This document shows, in pieces, positions 1 to 9,715 of a stretch of DNA of 33,935 nt. The stretch's first letter is position 1. Each line of letters opens with the position of its first letter. The DNA comes from Haplomitrium mnioides (taxonomy: Eukaryota; Marchantiophyta; Haplomitriopsida; Calobryales): contig JBNGIS010008746.1 in NCBI GenBank assembly GCA_049999725.1, positions 1 to 33,935 of the forward strand. Reading direction: 5' to 3'. The notes under the pieces were generated by a model. It saw nothing but the letters and a program-made list of their open reading frames with translations, was not told the origin of the DNA and did not search any database. Both the position numbers and the translations under genes were made by a program.

Positions 1-564
1 TGGTGATAACTCCAATGAAATATTGATTGATTGAAACTCTTTGCTAGAATCATTTCACAAATTGTTGTCTAAAGTCTCCTCCAAAAGAATTCGGTTTGTT
101 TTAGATTTCCCAATCTTGTTACGAGGTCCAACTTGAATTGAAATCACTCGTTGTTTGAATGGTGCCATTAGGGATATCGATTCATCTCCAAAATTGAAAT
201 TGTCCACAGATTGTATGCTTTTTGTGTTTTGAACAAACACACTTTGATCATGAATATCAAGGTTTCTCTCAGATTAAGATGAAGAGAGGTCCACAACTAT
301 CTCGAAATTCTGAGTTGAATGTCTTTCTATTGATCTGTTGGAGTAATCAAAAGAAAGATTCAACTTTGATCGCTTGGTCGTCAACAAAAATCTTGTGCTT
401 GCGGAAGTTTGTTTCTTTAATTCTTTATGAGCATTGGGTTCCCTCTTTGATTTTTTGCACTTAAGTTGTTCACTCTTTAATCCTTTTGCACATATTGGAT
501 TCATTCCATGACCTTATGTGCACATAGGGTTCAAACCCTAATCCTATGCGCGCATAAGATTCAC
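1..564 (-). pseudogene. Decayed continuation of a minus-strand gene (intron plus possible exon 2)
   Basis: Read on the minus strand, this stretch follows the exon at 565-780. Bases about 420-564 look intronic: they hold degenerate palindromes such as CCTATGCGCGCATAAG near 542-557 and CTTATGTGCACATAGG near 513-529. A pyrimidine-rich tract ending in CAG (335-340 on the plus strand) could be an acceptor. Beyond it a minus-strand frame runs to base 1 with two stops; it contains DNFNFGDESISLMAPFKQR and RKGKS-like basic patches. I recognise no domain. The coding potential is weak and the gene runs off the left edge. Confidence 0.25.
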
Positions 565-780
565 CTTCTTGATCGTCTCAAGTGGAGCTATCTGAATAAA
601 CAAAAGCCATCTTTTTCCTAATATACTCGCCATCACACTAAATGCTTTTGGTAGTTCATCGCTTACCTCCAAAGAATTGCGGTTTGAAAAAATCTCAACC
701 TGCATGTCAAAAGTAACACTTTTTTCTGAAGATGAATCTTGGAATTCTAACCTCTTCTTCTCCTTAGAAACTCTAGCCAT
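565..780 (-). pseudogene. Probable first exon of an unrecognised minus-strand gene
   Basis: The frame opens at an ATG in the context ATCAATGGCT, close to the plant start consensus. It runs 72 codons, beginning MARVSKEKKRLEFQDSSSE, and is basic and serine-rich at its N terminus. It reaches a possible donor AAG|GTGAAT at 565/564, after which the palindromic repeat family typical of introns in this window begins. No family is recognised. It is divergent from the MTase-like gene at 1234, with about 450 bases between the two ATGs. It could be a chance frame; the start context, the donor and the intron-like repeat beyond it are the only support. Confidence 0.35.
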
Positions 781-1233
781 TGATAAAGCTCACTAAAAAT
801 CAACTATTTGAAGAAATTATTTTAACAAACATTGTCAACCTCTTACAACCTACCTAAAATATGTGTTTTTAAGGAAATTTCCACAAAACAACAAAATTGA
901 GAACTTTTTGTGAAGAAAATGAAAAAAAAAACTGAAAAGATGAAAACCAGCATTGTTTAATATACTAACTTTTTTTTTGCACCATGCAAACCTGCATGTC
1001 AAGAGTTCTGCAAATTATTTTTTGGCAAGAAAAGGCATTTTTTGAAATTTAGGTATAAAATGAGTGTTAGTGGAAAGTTTCTTTCCATTGTTGCGAGTTC
1101 ACTTTTTAGTTTTTGTTTTCTTGTCATTCTTTGCAATTCCTTGTTATTTTTTCATTTTCAGCCGTTCCGTTTTTTTGAACTTTTGTTTCTAAGATTTTCA
1201 CTTCAAATTCTACTAGTTTTCACTTTCTAGAAA
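781..1233. promoter_or_regulatory. AT-rich intergenic gap between two divergent gene starts
   Basis: This gap separates the minus-strand ATG at 780 from the plus-strand ATG at 1234. It has A- and T-rich runs, including T9 near 969 and A-rich tracts near 918-935, and no coding frame I trust. The layout suggests a shared promoter region, but no motif proves it. The hydrophobic plus-strand frame at 1042-1230 is T-rich and is better read as 5' leader than as a protein. Confidence 0.35.
1054..1060 (+). promoter_or_regulatory. Possible TATA box
   Basis: TATAAAA lies about 175 bases upstream of the ATG at 1234, a normal distance for a plant core promoter plus 5' leader. The assignment rests on this short motif alone. 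Confidence 0.35.
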
Positions 1234-1572
1234 ATGGCATCACAAGTCAATGTTTCTATACCTGCTCAATTGAATCCTTACAGGTATTCGAATGTTATCA
1301 AGGCTCTTGAGCCAAAAAATAAATTTGATTTGGATTGGCTAGTCAATTGTGAATCCTTGAAAGACCCTAGAGAAGGTGAGAAATTCAACCAGGGCCTTGT
1401 TGTCCAAATCACAATGATAAGAGAGGGCCAACAAGCCAACATCGAGTTGCTTGTACAGTTACAGGATGCCATTACCCTGTACAAGGCATCTTGCAAACGA
1501 TTTGCTTTTTATGAGATGAAGAAGAGGGATATTTTTGCCAAACATCTTTACACGGCAAAGGAAGATGGAAAG
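1234..1572 (+). CDS. Exon 1 of the MTase-like gene
   Basis: The exon has 113 codons without a stop. It starts at AAAATGGCA, a good plant start context, and ends at the donor GGAAAG|GTAAGA in phase 0. The product starts MASQVNVSIPAQLNPYRY and is mixed helical; its last third (LYKASCKRFAFYEMKKRD) is basic. No known domain is recognised. The donor is followed within 50 bases by the palindromic repeat array and then by element A. The next exon, at 8135, continues in the same frame. This is the only undamaged long exon of the gene, and I infer that it encodes the N terminus. Confidence 0.5.
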
Positions 1573-1617
1573 GTAAGATTTTAAAACCCTTTTTCCTTTT
1601 TTTTCTTTTTTGACTTC

Positions 1618-1766
1618 CTTAGAGTCCTATGTGCACATGGACCTAAGAGTCTATGCGTGCATAGATCTGGGAGTCCAAACGTGCATGGGCTTGGGAGTCC
1701 AGATGCGCTTAGACCTGAGAGTCCCTATACACTTGGACTTGTGAGTCCATGCGCTCATAGACTTGT
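1618..1766 (+). repeat. Palindromic repeat array in intron 1, left part
   Basis: About five degenerate units of 26-28 bases carry the pattern GAGTCC-ATGYGYRCAT-GGACTT, for example AGTCCTATGTGCACATGGAC near 1623 and GAGTCCATGCGCTCATAGAC near 1743. Each unit is close to its own reverse complement. Element A inserted in the last unit: its left target duplication CTTGT is 1762-1766, and the array continues at 7898. Confidence 0.75.
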
Positions 1767-2283
1767 TGTAACAATCACTAAATTTAGTAAGCCATAGCTA
1801 AAAATAATGTCAACTATGTCTAGAAAGCTATTACTAAGTTAGAGTAGCAAAAAAAACTTGCTATTATAGAGAGTTGGACACGTGGTACGAGGAGAGAAAG
1901 TCAACGAATTAAAGTAAAAGAGGGAGTCTAGACAGACTACTTTAGAAGAGGATAAGAACACATAGCAAGCGGAGAATTAAAGTAAAGAGAAGGTTCTAAA
2001 GATAAGGACACATGGCAAAAGAAGAACAAAAGTAAAAAGTGGTCTAATTAGAGTGAGAGAGAAAAGAGGGGTCCAATTAGAAGAGGATTGAAAAGGAATC
2101 AATGGAGTTCTTCCAACTATGTAAGAAAATTGCTTTCTCTCAAGTATATAAAGAAGGGAAGTGCATTGTTTGGCATCTCTTACCTTGTGGGTTCTTGAAG
2201 TTCTTGTGCGCTTCTCTTATGATAACTTGTAGGTGTCGTAATTGTGCTAACTTGTGTGCGTAATGTCGGCTTGTAGTGTTACA
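1767..2283 (+). repeat. 5' LTR of element A
   Basis: The 517-base LTR begins TGTAACAATCAC and ends GTGTTACA. It contains modules of about 50 bases, each built round a CACGTG or decayed CACATG-like box (for example CACGTG at 1879-1884). The TATA sequence TATATAAA at 2145-2152 marks the likely start of the R region. It is shorter than the 3' LTR because it has one module fewer. Confidence 0.9.
2145..2152 (+). promoter_or_regulatory. TATA box of the element A LTR
   Basis: TATATAAA lies in the downstream quarter of the 5' LTR. The matching sequence in the 3' LTR is CTATATAAAG near 7759-7768. It is the expected RNA polymerase II core promoter of the retrotransposon. Confidence 0.6.
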
Positions 2284-2284
2284 A

Positions 2285-2296
2285 TGGTATCAGAGG
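2285..2296 (+). other. Primer-binding site of element A (initiator tRNA-Met)
   Basis: TGGTATCAGAGG matches 11 of 12 bases of the plant initiator tRNA-Met primer site TGGTATCAGAGC. It lies one base after the LTR end. Reverse transcription would start here. Confidence 0.9.
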
Positions 2297-2363
2297 TTGG
2301 TATTCTGTAAAGAGTGTGGATTACCCCTCTTTGGAGAAGTACTTAAGACCTTCTTAAGTAGTG

Positions 2364-2916
2364 GAATCTCCACTTTGCATTGACTCCATTAGAGTTAAAC
2401 TATCAAGTTTTCATGAATACGTAATAGTGGATATCCCATCCTTTGTACATGAAGACAAGAAGTTTGACTTGATGCTATGGTAGCCAAGGGATAGAGGAGC
2501 ATTTGTACCTCCTAGAGTTCCTCTATTAAATCCTTTTAACATTCGTGTGTTTAATATTGACAAACATTTCTTTTGTCAATTTCTAGTGTATAACTTTGGT
2601 GATGACTTTATGGTTTTGTGATGGAATCGAGAGAACCTGTCATCTTATATGTGGTAAAGTATGGTGTTACATGGAAGTGTTTTACTTATATTTTGTGGTA
2701 GAAAGAAAAATGGATTTGAACCAAGCTCCTCTAGAAGAGTTCAACTCCAAATGTCATATTTCTATTAGAGTAACGCCTAAGCAAACGCAACGTGATTTTC
2801 TTATTTGTAAGTTTGGAGAGAGGTTTTGTAATGTGGTGTTGGCATCTCTTAAACCTTTATTTTACCTATTCTTCACAATTAGAATGTGTACATATTTGTG
2901 TTTGTATAAGTTTTAG
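2364..2916 (+). pseudogene. Leader reading frame upstream of gag in element A
   Basis: Between the primer site and gag lies a region whose translation is conserved with element B on the other strand. Shared peptide segments include EDKKFDLMLW, NPFNIRVFNIDKHFF and, from the ATG at 2710 to the stop at 2916, MDLNQAPLEEFNSKCHISI. Differences from B are mostly third-position or transition changes, which points to past coding constraint. Both copies share a stop right after LMLW (or at its W), so the frame was either two small ORFs or already broken in their ancestor. I know of no named protein in this position in chromoviruses. Confidence 0.45.
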
Positions 2917-2941
2917 AGGGTTAAAATTGTGACAAAACAAC

Positions 2942-3830
2942 ATGGATGCTAACTCTAGCAGTCTTGAAGAAGGAGTGTGGATGATGGCAAAGTTGGAAGA
3001 GCTTCAAGCAGCTCTTATAGCAAGCCAGCAACAAACAAACATGTTGATGTCATAAATGGTGAAAATGCAACTACAGCAAGAAAGTAGAGAAGGAAGTAAG
3101 GAGACATTACTTCAAAAAATGAGCAAGCCGTGCAAAGTAGAGCCCTACGGAGGAAGTCGCACAATTGGCATAGTAGAAGGATGGGTCGATCAAATGGAGG
3201 TACACATATCATATTATCCAAATGCTTCGGATTTGGAGAAAGGATTGTTTGCAAGATCATTCTTAACTAAGCATGGATCAATATGGCTACAAGGTTGGGA
3301 GCGACAGAAAAATACATGAGGAGAACAACTTTCGTGGAGTAGTTTAAAAGAAGGTTTGATCCAAAATTTTAAAGCGATGGATTTTATATTAACCATATAG
3401 AACGAAGCTTTGGGAGTTGGAGTAGCAAGGAAACGTTCCAAGATACATTGAGGAAGTTCAAAGCTTGCAAGTTCAAATCAAAGATATCCAACAGAGGCAT
3501 TTGACAAACTTTTGCAAGGGTTAAAGAGAAAGACTACATGAGAAGTTATGATGCGCAACCCAAAAACGTAAATGAAGCCATTTCATTTGCTCAACAAATT
3601 GAAGGGACACTAAGAATTGTGCAAACTTGAGGAAACTATAGCCCCATATCTATGGAGTTGGAGAATATAAGAAGAAGAGAACTTCATCGCCCAAATCACC
3701 AACAAGAGGGACCACAACATACTAATGAAAGGAGGATAAATGGTCGACGAGAAACTCGAACATGCTACAATAGTGGTCGGGTAGGACACATTGCACCAAA
3801 TTATAAAGTAGTACTACGCAATTAAGGGCA
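2942..3830 (+). pseudogene. gag: Gag of element A
   Basis: This is the structural capsid-like protein of the Ty3/gypsy particle. It starts at ATG 2942 (MDANSSSLEEG), has a glutamine-rich helix (LEELQAALIASQQQ), then the retrotrans-gag core with the marker segment EPYGGSRTIGIVEGW and FARSFLTKHGSIWLQGWER. It ends in a nucleocapsid zinc knuckle near 3759-3810. The knuckle has lost two of its CCHC cysteines (C-Y-N-S...N-Y). Stops at 3052 and 3317 and several shifts disable it. The alignment to B's gag on the minus strand makes the assignment secure. Confidence 0.8.
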
Positions 3831-3974
3831 AGTATTTTGGCGGACTCTCCATAATATCAACAATGAAGGAGATGAAGAAGGTCAAGTAAATGAGGGGCAC
3901 CAATAAAAACACCTTTTAGTTTTGCTAGGATAAAGAATAAAGGCAAGGAAAGCAAATATTATATAGAAAATTAG

Positions 3975-4370
3975 AAAAATAGAGGGTTAATTGTGGGTGA
4001 TGGTTGGATGAAAGGATCTGCAATAAGAGTTTTGGTGGACTCCGGAGCAGAAGAAAATTACTTATCACGAGCGATAATATTGAAGTTTAAGTTACCCCTT
4101 AAAAGAGAAGAGCACGAAGTGGTGGAAATGGAAAATGGCCAAAGTGAGTCTATTGAATAACTATCTCAAAGTATAGCTTTACATATGGGTAACTATAAAG
4201 AGAAGTTGGAGTGGAAGATCACAACATTGGTAAGATATGACGCTATTCTTGGAATGAAGTGGTTATGAAGATATAATCTGCAAGTAGATTGGAGAAAGAA
4301 GACACTCACGACATCTCAATGAAAGATTTGGAGAGATCATGTACGATCTCATTCAAGACACCTACCCTTA
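3975..4370 (+). pseudogene. Aspartic protease region of element A
   Basis: This is a retropepsin-like domain that would cut the polyprotein. The catalytic DSGA motif is intact (bases 4038-4049, LVDSGAEENYL), followed by the ENGQSESIE flap-side segment and the C-terminal ILGMKW motif near 4246-4262. Stops interrupt it at about 4158 and 4266. Its order after gag and before RT is as in the family. Confidence 0.8.
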
Positions 4371-4373
4371 TAT

Positions 4374-5290
4374 GTGATTCAAGCAAATGCAATCAAAAAA
4401 CAAGATATGGTGTTTTTACGACTCATACGTGAGCTCACTATCAACAAGGAGGACTCAAATCATAAAGTTCTACATGAATTTCAAGGTGTTTTAACGGAGT
4501 TTGATGACATTTTTCCCAATGATTTTCCCAAAGGTTTGTCTCCAAAACGATGCATTGATCACAAGATTGAGGTCATTCCAAGAAGTAATCCACCATGCAA
4601 AACACAATATCATTTGCCTTCTCATGAACTGGAGGAATGAAAATCTCAAATTATGGAATTGTTGGAAAAAATATTCATTCAACCAAGCATTTTTCCTTAT
4701 AGTGCACCAGTACTATTTGTGAAAAAGAAGGATGGGAGTATGAGGATGTGCATTGACTATCGAGTACTCAATCAACAAATAGTGAAAAATAAATATCCAT
4801 TACCAAGGATGGATGATTTATTTGATCAACTTCAAGGAGCTAATTACTTTACAAAATTTGACTTGAGAAATGGATATAATCAAATCCGAATCGGGGAAAT
4901 TAATGTGCAAAAAATAGTATTTCGAATTCGATACGGGCATTTTGAATATCTTGTTATGCTTTTTGGATTAATCAATGCTCCTACAACGTTTATGATACTT
5001 ATGAATGATATTTTTTGATCTTATTTGGATAAGTTTGTTATTGTCTTTTTGGATGATATTCTTATCTACAACAAGAGTCTTCAAGAGCATCAACAACATC
5101 TTCGTACAATATTAAAGGTACTTCAGAACCACAAGCTATATGTGAAGATGTCCAAATGTGAAATTGGAAAGAAGGAAGTTGACTACTTTGGTTACCGTGT
5201 AAGTGCATCACGAATTCAAGTTATGGATAAGAAAGTGAGGCAATTCATAAGTGGGAAGCTCCTAGCAATCAAACACAACTAAGGGGATTT
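4374..5290 (+). pseudogene. Reverse transcriptase of element A
   Basis: The Ty3/gypsy RT makes cDNA from element RNA in the cytoplasmic particle. Visible blocks are the connecting segment LPSHELEE, fingers [34 protein letters not shown], palm [16 protein letters not shown] and the catalytic box VFLDDILIY with both aspartates present (codons 5052-5057). YFGYRVSAS marks the thumb entry. Stops occur at 4638 and 5016, so the frame is broken although the active-site residues survive. Confidence 0.9.
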
Positions 5291-5459
5291 TTGAGGCTAA
5301 CCAAGTTTTATCGTCGATTTGTAATGGTTTTGCACAAATAGAAGAACCATTAACCAACTTGCTCAAGAAAAGTCACACATAGTCATGGGGAGCTACAGAA
5401 TAGTTGGCATTCCAAGTATTGAAGAAATCACTTCTTTATGCTTCTATTCTTAAATGATA

Positions 5460-5850
5460 TGACTCTAAACGACCAATCAAACTTTCAGTGGATGCATCGG
5501 GAAAGGCTATTGGTGGATTTTTGCAACAAGAATGGGAGGATGGTTGGCATCATATTGCCTTCTTTTTTAGGAAGTTGAGTGGCACTGAGCAAAACTACCA
5601 CATTGTGGAGTGAGAAGAATTGGCGATTGTGCTATCAACTAAACATTGGAAGCACTATCTAGGAAATAAGGAGTTTATTGTCAAAACCGACCATAAACCT
5701 CTAATTTATCTAGAGAAACTCAAAAAGAGCTCTCAAAATGGTAAATTCGTTGGGTGGAGTGGCAACAATAGTTCCATATGAAGATGGTCTATATGGAAGG
5801 AAAACGACAAATTGCAAATGCCTTGACCCGCATGCCTCAACTCAACATCT
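5460..5850 (+). pseudogene. RNase H of element A
   Basis: The domain would degrade the RNA strand of the RNA-DNA hybrid. It shows KLSVDASGKAIGGFLQQ with the first catalytic aspartate, the central segment EELAIVLSTKHWKHYL, and KTDHKPLIYL with the next catalytic aspartate. A TGA stop lies near 5611 and a frame change near 5720. It is homologous to the minus-strand RNase H of element B at 13400-13720. Confidence 0.8.
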
Positions 5851-5989
5851 TGTCAGAAATCACAATTCATCCTACTTGGTGGACGGAAATGTTGGCTGCA
5901 ACAAAAGAAGATGAGGAAATCATTGCTGCACAACAAAAAAATCTAGTGAAAGAGGTGAGAGGATTGATTTTCTTCCAAAGCAAGGTATA

Positions 5990-6880
5990 GGTTCCTAATA
6001 ATGTTAAACTCCGCTCTTAGGTTTGGTATGAAGCACATGATTCGGAAATTGGTGGACATGTTGGAATTGAGAAAACTTTGGACAATCTTCAACGAGTTTA
6101 TTATTGGCCTAAGATGCATCAAGATGTAGAGACCTATATAAGGAGTTATTTGGCTTGTCAACAAAACAAAGCAACCAATCTAAAACATGGAGGTTTATTA
6201 CAACTGTTTCCTATTATGAATCAGCGATGAGAACATGTGAGCATGGATATTGTGTGTGAGCTACCACATACTTCTATAGGCTATGATACCATTGTTGTTT
6301 TTGTGGATAAACTTAGCAAAATGATTCATATTCGTATGACTACCAAATCAGTGACAACGCTTGAGTTAGCATAAATTTATTTGGAAGTAGTCTACTCTCA
6401 TCATGATATCTTCAAAGTGATTATCTCCGATTGCAACACTCAATTTACCAACATATTTTGACGCACAATATTTGGTCTTTTCAAAACCAAATTGGCTATG
6501 TCCACTACTTATCACCCTAAATCAGATGGTCAAACTGAATGAGCCAAGTGCACCATTGAAGATATGTTGTGGGCTTTTACTTTGGAAGAACAAGAAGAAT
6601 GGGATTGATTGCTACCTCTTGTGAAGTTCTCTTACAATAACTCCATCAATAGCTCTACACAAGTCACACCTTCCTTTTTGGTGTATGGTGAACATCCAAC
6701 CACTCTATCTACTCTTCATCTTGCATCGACCTCTAAGAGTCCAACTACCGATGATTTCCTCCATTATCTACATCACGACATCCAATGTGCCAAGAAAAAA
6801 CTTAAAGTTGCTCGTAATCGCCAAAAAATATGTCGATGCTCATTGTCGTGAAGTGACCTTTGCTATAGTTGACCAAGTAT
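5990..6880 (+). pseudogene. Integrase of element A
   Basis: The enzyme inserts the cDNA into the chromosome. The N-terminal zinc-binding part has HDSEIGGHVGIEK, but one of its two cysteines is lost (YLAC for CLAC). The core shows SMDIV (first Asp), ISDCNTQF (second Asp, codon 6429-6431) and DGQTE (Glu, codon 6537-6539). The second Asp and the Glu are 35 residues apart, the DDE spacing of the family. Stops follow directly after the Glu and elsewhere. Confidence 0.85.
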
Positions 6881-7316
6881 GGCTCTCTACGTCCAATCTT
6901 CTTTTGTTTTGCTCTCATAAGCTATCTGGTTGCTTTATTGGACCATTTGCTATTTCTTCTTGTATTGGTGAAGTGGTCTATCAACTTTTTTCACCTCCTC
7001 ACATGAAGATTCATCCGGTTTTCATGTCTCTTTATTACATGCTTTTGTACCTCGCGTTACCACCTTCACTTGTACTCAATAACCCTCACCACCACCTGAG
7101 CTTATTGATGGTCATGAGGAATTTGAGGTGGAATAGCTCTTGAAAAAATGCACACGTCGTCGAAGCCATCGTGAGATTGTGGAGTACTTGGTTTGTTGGA
7201 AAGGGTACCCTCTTTATGAAGCTACTTGAGAGCCATTGGAGAATTTAGCCAATACCTCTGCACTTGTTCACTCTTTTGAGAACTCTCTTACTCACAACAA
7301 GAACGTTGCCTCATAA
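6840..7316 (+). pseudogene. Integrase C terminus with chromodomain, element A
   Basis: After a GPY/F-like segment (DQVWLSTSNL, CFIGPFAISS, HPVFMSLY) the C terminus carries REIVEYLVCWKGYPLYEAT, then EPLENLANTS, the signature of a chromodomain. This defines the element as a chromovirus. Chromodomains of this type can steer integration towards marked chromatin. A TGG-to-TGA change at 7227-7229 removes the conserved tryptophan, and a TAG lies near 7134. The frame ends at TAA 7314-7316, right at the polypurine tract. Confidence 0.85.
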
Positions 7317-7329
7317 AAAGGGGGAGGAT
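7315..7329 (+). other. Polypurine tract of element A
   Basis: AAAAAGGGGGAGGAT directly precedes the 3' LTR at 7330. It is the expected primer for plus-strand synthesis. It overlaps the last codon of the integrase frame. Confidence 0.85.
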
Positions 7330-7897
7330 TGTAACGGTCACTTACTTTAGTAAGTTATAGCTAAAAATAATATCAACTATGTCTAGAAAGTTATTACTGA
7401 GTTAGAGCAGCATAAAAACAATTGCTATTATAGAGAGTTGGACACATGGCATGAGGAGAGAAAGTCAACAAAGTAAAGTGAAAGAGCGAGTCTAGATAGA
7501 CTACTTTAGAAGAGGATAAGGACATGTGCCAAGTGGAGAATTAAATTAAAGAGAAGGTTCTAAAGATAATGACACGTGGCATAAGGAGAACTAAAGAGAT
7601 GGAAGGGTCTAAGGATAAGGATACATGGTAGAAGGAGAACAAAAGTAAAGGGTGGTCCAATTAGAGTGAGAGAGGAAAGAGGGATTCAATTAGAAGAGGA
7701 TTGAAGAGGAATCAATGAGGTTCCTCCACCTATGTAAGAAAAGTGCTTTCTCTCAACTATATAAAGAAAGAAGAGTGCCTTGTTTGGCATCTCTTACCTT
7801 TTGGGTTCTTGAAGTTCTTATGCGCTTCTCTTATGTTATCTTGTTTGTGTTGTACTTATGCTAACTTGTGTGCATAATGTGGGTATGTAGTGTTATA
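7330..7897 (+). repeat. 3' LTR of element A
   Basis: This LTR is 568 bases long and homologous to 1767-2283. It has one extra internal module of about 50 bases (near 7565-7640) with a CACGTG box and its neighbour. It begins TGTAACGGTCAC and ends TGTTATA, where the expected CA is TA. The duplication CTTGT follows at 7898-7902. Confidence 0.9.
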
Positions 7898-8035
7898 CTT
7901 GTGAGTCTTTGTGACCCTTGACTCACATTGTCAATTACCTATACGCTTGGACTCTCATGTTCATGTGGGCATAGACTTCTAAGTCAATGCGCACCTAAAC
8001 TCCCTAGTCCATGCACCCATAAGGCTCCAAGTAAG
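7898..8035 (+). repeat. Palindromic repeat array in intron 1, right part
   Basis: The array begun at 1618 continues after element A. Degenerate units such as CATGTGGGCATAGACTTCTA and AAGTCAATGCGCACCTAAAC follow at about 26-30 base spacing. It ends about 100 bases before the exon 2 acceptor. Confidence 0.65.
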
Positions 8036-8134
8036 TTTTTCTTATACTCAACGTTAAGTACAAGTCTACTCTTTGTAAACATCTGGAGGCTTTTTGTTAA
8101 ACATGTTTGATTGTTTTTTTGTTTTGTTTTCTAG

Positions 8135-9606
8135 TTCACTCAATTTTTGGTGGACTTTGTGGATGGCTACCCTGACGCAAAGCACGTCGAACGAGATTTT
8201 ATTAAGATGGCCATCAGTATCAAACTACTGAAGCCCAAGCAAGGCATCCACATTCAGTAGCTTGTGTTGTATCCTAGCGTAGGAACTATGTCAATTGCAA
8301 CAACACTAGGAATATATGTTGCAAAAAAGAGAAAGGCTGTGGAACCAATCAAGGCTCCAAAAAAGAAGAAACAAGTTCTCATAAAGAAAAAGCATGTGCC
8401 AGCTCCAATTATTGACGAGGAGCCAGCCCCCTTCCAATCTCCAACAAGGTCTTCTTCTGCGGGCCCCCTCGTCTTCAACACTGAGTAGCTCAAGGGAGGA
8501 ATCTGAGTTGGAGCCAGCTCAGGTTCCAACATCAAGAGCAAAAAAGCAATTGTATAAGGGGTTGCAAACCTTCCAAAAGCGTGAGCAAGTAGACCTTCAA
8601 ATAGTATCTGAGGAAGACAAAAATAAAATCAGGGAGTCTGCAACCCAACAATGCAGAGTTCGAGAAGAAATGATTACTATTCAACTGGAAAATTTAAATC
8701 TTTTGAAACTTGGAATGAACAATTGGGAGCCATTCCAAATTAGGAGGTTGAATGAAGACTTTGTTGAGCTTGTGGCACAGAGAATGCTCACAAACAAATA
8801 TGAGCATAGTTTTTTTTTATTGTTGTTAACCTGAAGTGTGGGTTGAAGGATAAGTCAAAGTTTGATATAAGGAACCCTGACAAGTATCGGTATGAGATTG
8901 CAAGAGGCAACCACAATGTTGTAGCAAGGCAGCTTCTTATTACAAAATAAGGAGCAAAGAATCCGATGCTTTTGCTTTGCAATTGCTATGTTTATGTGGG
9001 CCTGACACTAATAAAGACCTGTATTTTTGCAGCTCATGGCATTTACAACCAAAGATACAGGTTGGAAATGACCTCAATTCAGAAGGTTGAATATTGGTGT
9101 CATAGATTTGTGGAGAGTGGGATGGTGTCATCCTAGAAATCTAAAAGAGAGGTAGTTCAAGAGACCTTGGAGATCAAGCCCAAGTTGACTATTGAGAAGA
9201 TAGTCACTTTTCAAGACAATTGGTTTCAGTTGGCATTCCAAAGTGGTAAGCTCTAGGATTTACAACATAGCAACTTTTCTATATGGGAGAAGAATACAAT
9301 GAAGGGCCAGAAGCCGAAGGCCAAAGGATCATTGAGAATGGAGGACATGAAGTTGACACGTTGAAGGTCCTTCAGGGTCTTCCTCACAAAGTAAAAATAT
9401 CAGCTTTGAAACGTGTGGATGCTGGATTGCTTTCAATGGAAGAAATATCTCACGAGGCTGAGAGACATAAAGTTTTGACAGTTATGGTTTAATCTTTCGA
9501 CTTTGAAGTTTGTTGCATCATCTAGGAAGAAGTAAGAGAGGAGTACCCTCTCCACGCTAATGAGTGAAAGATGGCTGCGTTTTACTTCAGTTTTGAGAAT
9601 CTTTTG
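8135..9606 (+). pseudogene. Large damaged exon 2 of the MTase-like gene
   Basis: The acceptor is a T-rich tract ending TTTTCTAG at 8134; the frame continues exon 1 in phase 0 (FTQFLVDFVDGYPDAKHVER). A stop lies at 8258. A lysine-rich stretch near 8320-8410 (KKRKAVEPIKAPKKKKQ) resembles a nuclear localisation signal. Frame changes occur near 8480 and in the T-run 8811-8818, followed by a stop at 8948 and further breaks near 8955, 9030 and 9370. Segments that read as real protein include GLKDKSKFDIRNPDKYRYE, CLCGPDTNKDLYFCSSWH and SALKRVDAGLLSMEEISHEA. The exon ends at the donor CTTTTG|GTAAGT. Its last part is duplicated at 28541-28642. Undetected introns inside are possible. Confidence 0.45.
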
Positions 9607-9715
9607 GTAAGTTTGTTTTCCTACTATACGTTTATTTCTCTAGAGTTGTATTGAATTTATTGTAAATTGTGTTTTGTTATAATGAAATTGATTTTGAGTC
9701 TCTAGTTTGCCACGT

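Larger units (their letters stand above)
1767..7897 (+). mobile_element. Element A: Ty3/gypsy chromovirus, complete but decayed
   Basis: It has two LTRs (1767-2283 and 7330-7897), a primer site at 2285, a polypurine tract at 7315, and gag, protease, RT, RNase H, integrase and chromodomain in the Ty3/gypsy order. A perfect 5-base duplication, CTTGT, flanks it (1762-1766 and 7898-7902). The left LTR keeps TG..CA ends; the right one ends in TA through one C-to-T change. All reading frames contain stops or shifts, so it cannot be autonomous. It sits in intron 1 of the MTase-like gene, inside a palindromic repeat. It belongs to the same family as element B but is more damaged. Confidence 0.93.

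Noticed and set aside
1042-1230. Small hydrophobic ORF upstream of exon 1
   Set aside because: T-rich leader between a TATA box and a good start site. Hydrophobicity follows from the base composition.
8940-9040. PHD-type zinc finger in the segment with CLCGPDTNKDLYFCSSWH
   Set aside because: There are too few correctly spaced Cys/His residues, and frame breaks lie on both sides.
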